Shown: one piece after another, positions 1 through 5,706 of the stretch | Layout: every line of letters starts with the position of its first letter | How positions within the stretch are numbered: position 1 is the first letter of the stretch | Source of the DNA: Deltaproteobacteria bacterium | GTDB taxonomy: Bacteria; Myxococcota_A; Polyangia; Haliangiales; Haliangiaceae | Direction: 5' to 3' | Length of the DNA stretch: 6,931 bases | Assembly (NCBI GenBank): GCA_013696695.1 | Contig: JACCYD010001269.1 | Coordinates: 1 to 6,931, forward strand | The notes under the pieces: model-generated | Told to the model about the DNA's origin: nothing | The model's database searches: none | The model's input: the letters and a program-made list of their open reading frames with translations, nothing else | Translations under genes and position numbers: made by a program

Positions 1-28
1 GGCGATCCCTATGGGGTGCCCCTCGATC

Positions 29-76
29 TGTCACCCATGTCCCGAGGCTGTTTTGTTACCTATGTCGCGAGGCTGT
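29..76. repeat. two 23-nt direct repeats, possibly an insertion-sequence end
   Basis: Units at 29-51 and 54-76 share the pattern TGTYACCYATGTCSCGAGG followed by CTGT. They differ at three of 23 positions (32/57, 36/61, 42/67) and lie 25 bp apart. Iterated sites of about 20 bp beginning TGT are typical of the ends of some insertion sequences (IS21-like and IS481-like elements have such arrays), where they act as transposase binding sites. No transposase gene is in the window, so the element would lie left of position 1 or be a residual end. Orientation is ambiguous because the TGT side faces left. The repeat is seen directly; the IS interpretation is inference. Confidence 0.6.
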
Positions 77-100
77 ACCTACCGTTCACGTGCACGGCCA

Positions 101-149
101 CGATCACGGTGGCGATCACGTCGACGATCAGCATCACGTCTACGATCAC
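101..149. repeat. 12-bp quasi-periodic CGATCAC repeat
   Basis: CGATCA(C) starts at 101, 113, 125 and 143, with a degenerate GCATCAC at 131, giving 12-bp spacing or a multiple and half of it. GATC tetramers fall at 102, 114, 126 and 144. The array lies between the 23-nt repeats and the end of the DUF4105 gene. It could be a low-complexity remnant of coding sequence (His/Asp codons on the plus strand), a binding-site cluster or simple slippage. Nothing in the window assigns a role. Confidence 0.5.
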
Positions 150-164
150 TAGGGGGCGGATCGA

Positions 165-1460
165 TTAGTCCCGCTTCGGCGGAAGATCGAACGCCAGGAT
201 CGACAGCGGCAGAAACGCGACGAGGATCGGCACCCACAGGGGCTGGCGCAGCACACCGATCGCGCACAGCAGCGACGCGAGCAGCAGGATCACGACGCGG
301 CCGCGCGCATAGATCCTGCGCTTTGACGGGCCGAGGAACGGCAAGACAATGTCGGTCGGCATCACCGCGAGCGCGGCTTCGTTCCACTGCAGCGTGTGGA
401 TCGGCGACAGGATCAGCAGGCCCCACACGAACACGCCCCACCACACGAGATGGATCGTCGCCCACGTGACGGCGAGGCGTTCTCCGCGACGCGGATGGAG
501 CGCACCCGCGAGGCCGGCGGCGAACACCAGCGGCACGATCAAGGCGAGCGCGCCGACCGCGTTCCACAGCGGTGGCAAGATGGTGAGCAGCACGTACGCG
601 AGCACGCCGGCATAGGCGGCACACACGCCGAGGCGCAGCGTGCGACGCGAACGCGCGACGAGGATCGGCAACGCGAACAGCAGCGCGATGGCGAGCAAGT
701 GGAAGCGTCCGGTCGCGCCGGAGGTCGCGAACGGTGGGCCCTTGCGCTGGTAGACGTGGCGCGGCACCACGCCGAGGCGCTGCTCGATCACGGCGCGGAG
801 GATCTCGGGATGGAACATCGCCTGCCACACCGTCGGGTGGTCCTCGAGAGGGCGGCCGAACACGAAATCCGAGAGCGCGATCAGCGGCGGGATCGAGGCG
901 AGGCCACGTTCGCCGAGCTGGCGGAACGTCAGCGGGTACTCCGCGTCGGCGCCCACGGCGAGCTTACCGCCAGTCGCGCGATCGATGACGTCGCGGATGC
1001 GCGTCGTGCAATTCTCGGAGAAGTGATCGTAGTCGTAGCGACTGCCGGCGCCGTCGAGCACGGCCCACAGCGTGGTCTCGATGCCGCGCGCTTGCTCGCG
1101 AGTGAGCGGCAGCGTCTGGACGAAGATGTCGCGATCTTCGGCCCGGTAGAACGCCATCATGCCGGCGTAGGTCAGCGGCTCGACCCAGAACTCCTGCTGG
1201 CCGCGCAGGAACGACCAGATCATCGGCGCGCCTTCGTGGAAGTCGGTGACGCCGAAGTTGAAGCACACCGGATCGCGCTTCGGGTCGTGGTAGCGCAGGC
1301 AGATCGCGGCGTGCCCGAACTTCTCGAACACCACCGCGCCGACGCCGATCGTCATGACGTCGATGAACGGCGGCTCGTCCTCGTAGTTCGGCGCGACGGG
1401 CCGCGCGCGCGCGATCGCGGGTGCGATCAGCAGCAGGGCGAACGCGACGAGCGCTCTCAC
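165..1460 (-). CDS. Lnb/DUF4105-domain membrane protein (431 aa)
   Basis: This is a membrane protein with an N-terminal periplasmic Lnb/DUF4105 domain and a polytopic C-terminal half. Residues 1-19 form a hydrophobic signal or anchor. The domain spans about residues 30-240, with the family-like motifs KFGHAAI (H50), FNFGV (N69) and SENCTTRIRDVID (C151). Predicted membrane segments lie at roughly 252-268, 276-294, 299-320, 330-351, 388-405 and 408-424. The loop PIHTLQWNEAALAVMPTD (353-370) resembles the conserved C-terminal loop of the family. In Bacteroides a member of this family (Lnb) N-acylates lipoproteins; a Cys/His mechanism here is inference. The GTG start at 1460 was chosen because it gives a clean signal sequence and forms a GTGA overlap with the stop of the M16 lipoprotein gene. 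A GTG at 1499 would add 13 charged residues and a longer overlap. There is no clear SD, which fits translational coupling. The Lnb reaction itself is not proven for this divergent member. Confidence 0.85.
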   Translation of the reverse strand: MRALVAFALLLIAPAIARARPVAPNYEDEPPFIDVMTIGVGAVVFEKFGHAAICLRYHDPKRDPVCFNFGVTDFHEGAPMIWSFLRGQQEFWVEPLTYAGMMAFYRAEDRDIFVQTLPLTREQARGIETTLWAVLDGAGSRYDYDHFSENCTTRIRDVIDRATGGKLAVGADAEYPLTFRQLGERGLASIPPLIALSDFVFGRPLEDHPTVWQAMFHPEILRAVIEQRLGVVPRHVYQRKGPPFATSGATGRFHLLAIALLFALPILVARSRRTLRLGVCAAYAGVLAYVLLTILPPLWNAVGALALIVPLVFAAGLAGALHPRRGERLAVTWATIHLVWWGVFVWGLLILSPIHTLQWNEAALAVMPTDIVLPFLGPSKRRIYARGRVVILLLASLLCAIGVLRQPLWVPILVAFLPLSILAFDLPPKRD

Positions 1461-3709
1461 GGCGGAGCGGCGGGCTTCACGAACAGCTTCGGATCCCACG
1501 GCGGATCGAACACCACGCTCTTGAGCTCGAGCTTCGTGGTGCGTGCACCGCCGGCGGAGTTGCGCTTGTGGGCGACCTTGATGCCCTTGATGTCCTTGTA
1601 GTCGGAGAAGTCATCGCTCTCGGCGACCGGGCCCTCGGCGTACGACAGCCGCGACAACAGCTTCGTCTGCTTGTGGAAGTAGAGGTGGACCTCGATGCCC
1701 TGCGGCGAGCGCAGCTTGACCACCGAGTGCTGCTTGCCCTCGAGGCTCGGATCGGTGTGCTTGGTCAGCGCCTCGTCGGGACCGAGCGAGATCTTCGCGC
1801 CCGCTTCGGACGCCTTGAGCAAGATCAACTCTGGCTCGCGCCTGCGCTCGAAGTCGATCGAGGCAATGTCGTTCGCACCGATGTCGTTGAGCTCGAGCTT
1901 CGCACCGGTTTGATCCGGCGCGAGCTGCCAGCCCTTCTTGCCTTCGACGGCGACGATCACCTTCACGCGCTGCGCGAGCGTGGCGTCGATCCGCATCTTG
2001 TCGGGCACCACGAACAGGCGCTCGATCTCGACCGGCACGGTCTTGCCCTGGATCGTCGTCGTGCCGCTCGCGAGCATCCTGAAGCCCTTGAGCGCGGCGA
2101 GCTTCGCGCGCCCACCCTTGGCGGCGAGCGCGTCTTCGATCAGCTGCTTCGCGGCCGCGGCATTCTTCGGATCGATCGGCACCTCGGGCTGGACCACCTG
2201 AGCGCTCACCGGATCGGTGAACGACACCTTCTGGTACTTCCAGCCGGCGGCCTTGAGCTGCGGCTCGAGATCCTTGGCATCGCCGACCATCACGATCACG
2301 TACGCCTTCGGATCGAGGATCTCCGACGCCGCCTTCTTGGCGCTCGCGGCGTCGACCTTGCCGACGGCGATCGGAAAGTTCTGCAGATACTCGCGACCGA
2401 AGCCGTGGAGCTCCGCACCGATCAACGCGGCGCCGATATCGGCGGACGCCTGGAACCGCAGCCCGTACCCACCGGCGATGTTCGACACCGCAGCGGCAAC
2501 CTCGTCCTCGGTCGGGCCGTCCTTCGCCATCCTCTCGATCTGCCCGAGCAGGAGCTTGGTGGTGGCGACCGCGTCGCTGGTGCGCGTCGCGGTCGCCGCG
2601 ACGAAGCTACCCTTCTCGATGTTGCGGTCGAACGTCGACGAGGCGCCCGTCTTGCCAGGCTGGAGATCGCGCACGACCTTGAACAGCCGCGACGACAAGT
2701 TGCCGCCGAGCACGTAGTTCCACACCAGCGTGTCGAAGAACCGCGGGTCGTCGTGGCGAACGCCGAACTGAGCGATGCGGACGTGCGTCTGCGTCTGGCC
2801 CGGCTTGTCGACGAGCCGGATCCGGCTGCCCGACAGGCCCTGCACCTTGTACTGCGGTGCTGGCGCGACCGGGCCCTTGGCCCACGCACCGAACGTGCGC
2901 TCGAGATCGCCCTTGAGCTTCTTCAGATCGACGTCGCCGGAGACGACGAGCATCGCGTTCGACGGGACGAACCAGGCCTTGTGCCAGGCGACGAGATCCT
3001 CGCGGCGCACCGACTGCACCGTCTGCTCGTTGGTGACCCAGCCGCGGACGTGACTCTCGCCCCACAATAGATTTTGCACGTGCGACGACGCGAGCGTCGC
3101 CGCGTCGTCGAGCCGGGTGCGGACCGCGCCGATCGCCTGCTCGCGAACCTTCGCCAGCTCGGACTCGGCGAATGCCGGCTGCGTTAACATCTCCGGCAGG
3201 AGCTCGAGGCAGGTGCCCGCGTTCCGCGCGAGCACGCTGCACGACAGCAGCGTGGCTTCGAACGTGGCATCGGCCGCGATCGTGCCGCCGACGAAGTCGA
3301 TCGCCTTCGAGATCCCGAGGGCATTGCGGCGGCGCGTGCCCTTGACGAGCATGTCACCGGCGATCTCGGCGACGCCGAGTCGAGACTGCGGCTCGTGCAT
3401 GCGACCGGCGCGCACGGCGACCTGCATGCTGACGACCGGCAGGCGATCGTTCTTGATGACGTGGACCTGGAGGCCGTTCGCGAGCTTGTACGATTCGATC
3501 GCGGGAAGCTCGATCGGTGTAGCTGGCTTCGCGACGGGTGGTGCGATCAGATCGGTGCGACCGGCCCATGGATCGTTGGCCTGCTTGGTGGGCACCGGCG
3601 GCTTCGCGACGTTCTGATCACCGTCGCCGGGCAACACCGGAATCGGCGCCGGCGTCGGCTTCGGACCGCACGCGGCGAGCGCGAGGGCGAGTGGTAGGAG
3701 GCGGTTCAT
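1457..3709 (-). CDS. M16 pseudoprotease lipoprotein with LolA-like C-terminal domain (750 aa)
   Basis: This is the probable non-catalytic partner of the M16 peptidase encoded just upstream. A short signal ends in a lipobox, LAAC (Cys14, followed by Gly), so it should be lipid-anchored. A Pro-rich linker covers about 16-70. Two M16 half-domains cover about 71-275 and 285-500. Where active M16 enzymes have HxxEH this protein has EIAGD (115-119), so all three metal/catalytic residues are lost. The neighbouring M-L-V-K-G-T and the SSRLFKVVRD segment (339-348) keep the M16 fold signature. The Arg of the substrate-binding R/Y pair is kept (R347), but the expected Tyr about seven residues on is Thr/Gly. 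Residues about 512-745 form an extra domain with LolA-like β-sheet periodicity, including LYFHKQTKLLSRLSY (676-690) and DYKDIKGIKVAHKR (703-716). The ATG at 3709 overlaps the preceding stop by 4 bp (ATGA). An upstream extension of this frame is a misreading of the previous gene. Outer-membrane location is inferred. Confidence 0.9.
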   Translation of the reverse strand: MNRLLPLALALAACGPKPTPAPIPVLPGDGDQNVAKPPVPTKQANDPWAGRTDLIAPPVAKPATPIELPAIESYKLANGLQVHVIKNDRLPVVSMQVAVRAGRMHEPQSRLGVAEIAGDMLVKGTRRRNALGISKAIDFVGGTIAADATFEATLLSCSVLARNAGTCLELLPEMLTQPAFAESELAKVREQAIGAVRTRLDDAATLASSHVQNLLWGESHVRGWVTNEQTVQSVRREDLVAWHKAWFVPSNAMLVVSGDVDLKKLKGDLERTFGAWAKGPVAPAPQYKVQGLSGSRIRLVDKPGQTQTHVRIAQFGVRHDDPRFFDTLVWNYVLGGNLSSRLFKVVRDLQPGKTGASSTFDRNIEKGSFVAATATRTSDAVATTKLLLGQIERMAKDGPTEDEVAAAVSNIAGGYGLRFQASADIGAALIGAELHGFGREYLQNFPIAVGKVDAASAKKAASEILDPKAYVIVMVGDAKDLEPQLKAAGWKYQKVSFTDPVSAQVVQPEVPIDPKNAAAAKQLIEDALAAKGGRAKLAALKGFRMLASGTTTIQGKTVPVEIERLFVVPDKMRIDATLAQRVKVIVAVEGKKGWQLAPDQTGAKLELNDIGANDIASIDFERRREPELILLKASEAGAKISLGPDEALTKHTDPSLEGKQHSVVKLRSPQGIEVHLYFHKQTKLLSRLSYAEGPVAESDDFSDYKDIKGIKVAHKRNSAGGARTTKLELKSVVFDPPWDPKLFVKPAAPP

Positions 3710-5190
3710 GGCGTGCCGGCTTTCGACGCTGGCGCGTCGGCCTTCGGAGCATTGGCCTTCGGCTCCGGAGCCTTTGGAGCCGCTGGCGGAGGTTTCGGCG
3801 CGTCCGGTTTCGGAGGCGCCTCGCCCTTCGGCGGTGCACCGCGCGGCGGAATCACGACGACGGTCGCGTTGTCGGGGGCCATGTGCTTCTTGAGAACGCG
3901 CTGGACGTCGGCCGCTGACACCTTCTCGATCTCGTCGATGTCGCGCATGAACGCGACCGGATCGCCGACCAGGATCCAGCTGCGACCGATCGCCTGCGCC
4001 AACCCCTGGACGTTCTCGAGGGAAAACGTGAAGCCCGACTGCACCTGGTTCTTCGCCTTGCGAAGCTCGTCGTTCGTCGGACCGCGCGTCGCGAGCTTGC
4101 CGATCTCCTCGACGATCGCCGCTTCGACACCTTCGGCCTGCGCCGGATCGAGATACGCACCGAGCGCGATCGTCATCCCCGGCTCCTCGCGGATCACGGC
4201 CTCCATGCCACCGTCGAGCGCGAGCGGACGCTTGGTCTTCGGATCGATCGACTTGAGGCGTTGCTTGAGCCGGCTCGACTCGCCGGCGCCGAGGATGATC
4301 GACGAAACTTGAAGAGCGTAGATGTCTTTGTCCTTCGCGGCGGGCACGTGATAGCCGACCAGGACGAGGCCGATCTGACCGGGGTCGACGACCTCGCGGC
4401 GCCGCTTGGTCTGCGCCGGCTCCTGCGCGGTAGCCGACGGACGCGGCGGCTCGGCACCCTTGGGAATCGCGCCGAAGTATTTCTCGGCGGCGGTCTTCAC
4501 CGCGGCGGAGGTGGTCTTGCCGACGACGACGAGCAACGCGTTGTTCGGCTGGTAGTACGTGTCGTAGAACTTCTTGAGATCGTCGGGGGTCACCGCGTCG
4601 AGATCCCGAGCGGTGCCGCTGGCGGTCCACGCGTACGGGTGCTTGGTGAACGCGATCGCCAGGAACTTGAGGAACCCCTTCGCGACCGGCGCGTTCTCCT
4701 GCTGGCGGATCTCCTCTTTCACCACCTCGCGCTCGTTCTTGATCATGTCGGGCCGGAACATGAGGTTCCGCATCCGATCGGCTTCGAGCTGGATCGCGAA
4801 GTCGAGGTGGTCCGCAGGCAGCGTGTTGATGAAGTGGGTCGCATCTTCATCGGTCTGCGCGTTGACGAAGCCACCCACCCCGTTGATGAACTGGGCGTGG
4901 CCTTCGGCTCGCACGTGCTGCGTGCCCTTGAACATCATGTGCTCGAACATGTGGGCCGCGCCGCGGCGGTCGCGAGGCTCGTCTTTGCTTCCGGCCCGGT
5001 ACCAGAGCTGGACCGAGATGACCGGGGTGTCGGTCGCGAGCACCGCCACCTTCAACCCGTTCGCGAGCGCGAAGGTATCGATCGTGGGGAGCTTGCTGAT
5101 CGCCTTGGGTTTTGGCGGTGCGGGTTGCGACGTGGCCGGACCGGCGAACGCGATGACCGCGACCGCCGCAAGTAAGGACAAACGACTCAT
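3706..5190 (-). CDS. secreted M16B zinc peptidase, catalytic subunit (494 aa)
   Basis: This is a metallopeptidase of the M16B (processing-peptidase-like) family that acts outside the inner membrane. Residues 1-21 are a Sec signal peptide with likely cleavage after ATS. The zinc site is intact: H80-M-F-E83-H84, with E153 and third ligand E160 in NEREVVKEEIR, matching the HxxEH-x(about 75)-E spacing of the family. The first half-domain runs about 35-245 and the second about 262-450, the latter with LGAGESSRL (300-308). The Arg/Tyr pair of substrate-binding subunits is absent (K313 at the Arg position), as expected of the catalytic member of an active/inactive pair. Residues about 449-494 are a disordered Pro/Ala/Lys tail. 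The start at 5190 is supported by GAGGGAG 7 nt upstream; a GTG at 5223 would only add residues before the signal peptide. It heads the three-gene operon. Substrates cannot be read from the sequence. Confidence 0.95.
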   Translation of the reverse strand: MSRLSLLAAVAVIAFAGPATSQPAPPKPKAISKLPTIDTFALANGLKVAVLATDTPVISVQLWYRAGSKDEPRDRRGAAHMFEHMMFKGTQHVRAEGHAQFINGVGGFVNAQTDEDATHFINTLPADHLDFAIQLEADRMRNLMFRPDMIKNEREVVKEEIRQQENAPVAKGFLKFLAIAFTKHPYAWTASGTARDLDAVTPDDLKKFYDTYYQPNNALLVVVGKTTSAAVKTAAEKYFGAIPKGAEPPRPSATAQEPAQTKRRREVVDPGQIGLVLVGYHVPAAKDKDIYALQVSSIILGAGESSRLKQRLKSIDPKTKRPLALDGGMEAVIREEPGMTIALGAYLDPAQAEGVEAAIVEEIGKLATRGPTNDELRKAKNQVQSGFTFSLENVQGLAQAIGRSWILVGDPVAFMRDIDEIEKVSAADVQRVLKKHMAPDNATVVVIPPRGAPPKGEAPPKPDAPKPPPAAPKAPEPKANAPKADAPASKAGTP

Positions 5191-5197
5191 TAATGAG

Positions 5198-5204
5198 CTC
5201 CCTC
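5198..5204 (-). promoter_or_regulatory. ribosome binding site of the M16 peptidase gene
   Basis: GAGGGAG on the minus strand lies 7 nt before the ATG at 5190 and decides that start over the upstream GTG. It is the only clear SD in this three-gene operon; the two downstream genes begin inside the preceding stop codons. Confidence 0.75.
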
Positions 5205-5303
5205 GATGCGCGGACACTACCAAGGCTTGGTGGGGTTGCCAGCCGATCGCACCTACTTCAAAGAGTTAGCGTCGAACGAGCTAAGCCCATGAAGTTGCCT
5301 AAC

Positions 5304-5333
5304 CGGGAGTTCACCGTAAATAGAATTCTCCCG
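5304..5333. promoter_or_regulatory. imperfect dyad in the divergent intergenic region
   Basis: CGGGAG (5304-5309) and CTCCCG (5328-5333) are perfect inverted arms. They are extended by TTC (5310-5312) and GAA (5323-5325) if two T's bulge, leaving a 10-nt A/T-leaning loop. A smaller dyad, TTAGC (5266-5270) with GCTAA (5280-5284), lies to its left. The right arm touches a -35-like TTGACT, so an operator role is possible, or a 5' UTR hairpin for the leftward operon. The 5191-5410 stretch contains no gene I can support. Confidence 0.35.
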
Positions 5334-5334
5334 C

Positions 5335-5363
5335 TTGACTGGAAATGTGCTTCGAGACAGAGT
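5335..5363 (+). promoter_or_regulatory. weak sigma70-type promoter candidate for the plus-strand operon
   Basis: TTGACT (5335-5340, five of six to consensus) is followed 17 nt later by CAGAGT (5358-5363, only three of six to TATAAT). Transcription would start near 5370, about 40 nt before the GTG at 5411. The -10 is poor, so this is tentative. I found no convincing promoter for the leftward operon. Confidence 0.25.
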
Positions 5364-5400
5364 GCCTTCTACGCGGCAGATCCACTGCCGTGACCGAAGC

Positions 5401-5407
5401 GAGGTGA
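5401..5407 (+). promoter_or_regulatory. ribosome binding site of the 76-aa gene
   Basis: GAGGTGA matches seven bases of the consensus TAAGGAGGTGA, with 6 nt between GAGG and the GTG at 5411. This favours the GTG start over an in-frame ATG at 5447, which has only GAGGG with a 4-nt gap. Confidence 0.65.
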
Positions 5408-5410
5408 GTC

Positions 5411-5641
5411 GTGGCCAGAGTGCAAGCTTCCCAGGATGAGGGCCGGATGATCGACGTCACCGGCGTGAAGGTGTTTTCAGCGACCAAGGCCAAGGAGCGC
5501 GAGCTCCTCGGCGAGCTGATCACTGATTGGATTCGCAGCCATCCCGATCACGAGATCGTGGACAAGATCGTGACGCAGTCCTCGGATTCCGAGTTCCACT
5601 GCCTCACGATCACGCTGTTCTACAAGCACCTCAAAGCCTAG
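5411..5641 (+). CDS. conserved-looking small protein of unknown function (76 aa)
   Basis: I cannot assign a named family. The protein is soluble and has no signal peptide or membrane segment. Residues 14-24 look like a β-strand (IDVTGVKVFSA), 25-43 a charged amphipathic helix, and 48-73 two strands flanking TQSSDSEFHC, with a single Cys64 in FHCLTITLFYKHL. This suggests a small α/β fold. A GTG start at 5411 is preferred because of its strong SD; an ATG at 5447 would give a 64-aa product starting MIDVTGVKVF, which still contains the whole structured part. It is the first gene of the plus-strand set, 65 nt before rpsU, and its stop codon forms part of a stem in the rpsU leader. A link to ribosomes or translation is suggested only by position. 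Confidence 0.75.
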   Translation: MARVQASQDEGRMIDVTGVKVFSATKAKERELLGELITDWIRSHPDHEIVDKIVTQSSDSEFHCLTITLFYKHLKA

Positions 5642-5675
5642 CGGGCCTACCCGGTCCCTAGCCCGCTTGACCGGG
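5640..5675 (+). promoter_or_regulatory. two overlapping, mutually exclusive stems in the rpsU leader
   Basis: Stem 1 pairs AGCGGGC (5640-5646) with GCCCGCT (5661-5667). Stem 2 pairs CCCGGTC (5650-5656) with GACCGGG (5669-5675). Each is a perfect 7-bp G/C-rich helix. The order of the arms is 1-2-1-2. With only 1 nt between the last two arms a full pseudoknot is sterically unlikely, so the two are better read as alternative hairpins. No U-tract follows, so it is not a standard intrinsic terminator. A regulatory role for rpsU (attenuation or autoregulation) is inference. Confidence 0.45.
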
Positions 5676-5706
5676 CGAAGGCGATCGGGTACCCACGTCC
5701 TCCCCC

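Larger units (their letters stand above)
3..152 (+). other. open frame ending in a His/Asp-rich tail; possible 3' remnant of a disrupted gene
   Basis: Reading frame 3 is open from the window edge to a TAG at 150-152. Codons 81-149 give a tail that is nearly all His, Asp, Val and Gly (reads TVHVHGHDHGGDHVDDQHHV, then YDH). Such tails occur at the ends of metal-handling proteins such as cation transporters and nickel or zinc chaperones. Upstream of about position 77 the frame runs through the 23-nt direct repeats and looks non-coding, so at most the last 24 or so codons could be a gene remnant left beside an insertion-sequence end. The same bases form a 12-bp periodic repeat, so the His/Asp pattern may be a by-product of repeating CGATCAC. 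No start codon or RBS is visible. The function is unassigned and the call is weak. Confidence 0.22.

Noticed and set aside
396..1601. Plus-strand 401-aa open frame opposite the DUF4105 gene
   Set aside because: It is an antisense shadow rich in Arg, Glu, His and Ala, without domain signal or RBS. The minus strand has recognisable motifs throughout.
1421..3070. Plus-strand 549-aa open frame opposite the M16 lipoprotein gene
   Set aside because: Its low-complexity Arg/Leu/Asp composition is that of a GC-rich antisense frame. The opposing frame has clear M16 features and a coupled start.
3706..3850. Gly/Phe-rich plus-strand peptide opposite the peptidase tail
   Set aside because: It is the complement of the Pro/Ala/Lys codons of the peptidase tail, with no independent start signal.
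3710..4630. Long N-terminal extension of the M16 lipoprotein frame
   Set aside because: This part is an out-of-frame reading of the upstream peptidase gene. The lipobox signal begins at the ATG at 3709, which overlaps the previous stop.
4261..5175. Plus-strand 304-aa open frame opposite the M16 peptidase gene
   Set aside because: It is antisense to the zinc-site region of a well-supported gene and shows no family motif of its own.
5640..5700. Intrinsic terminator between the 76-aa gene and rpsU
   Set aside because: Strong G/C stems are present but no U-tract follows either of them, so a Rho-independent terminator is not supported.
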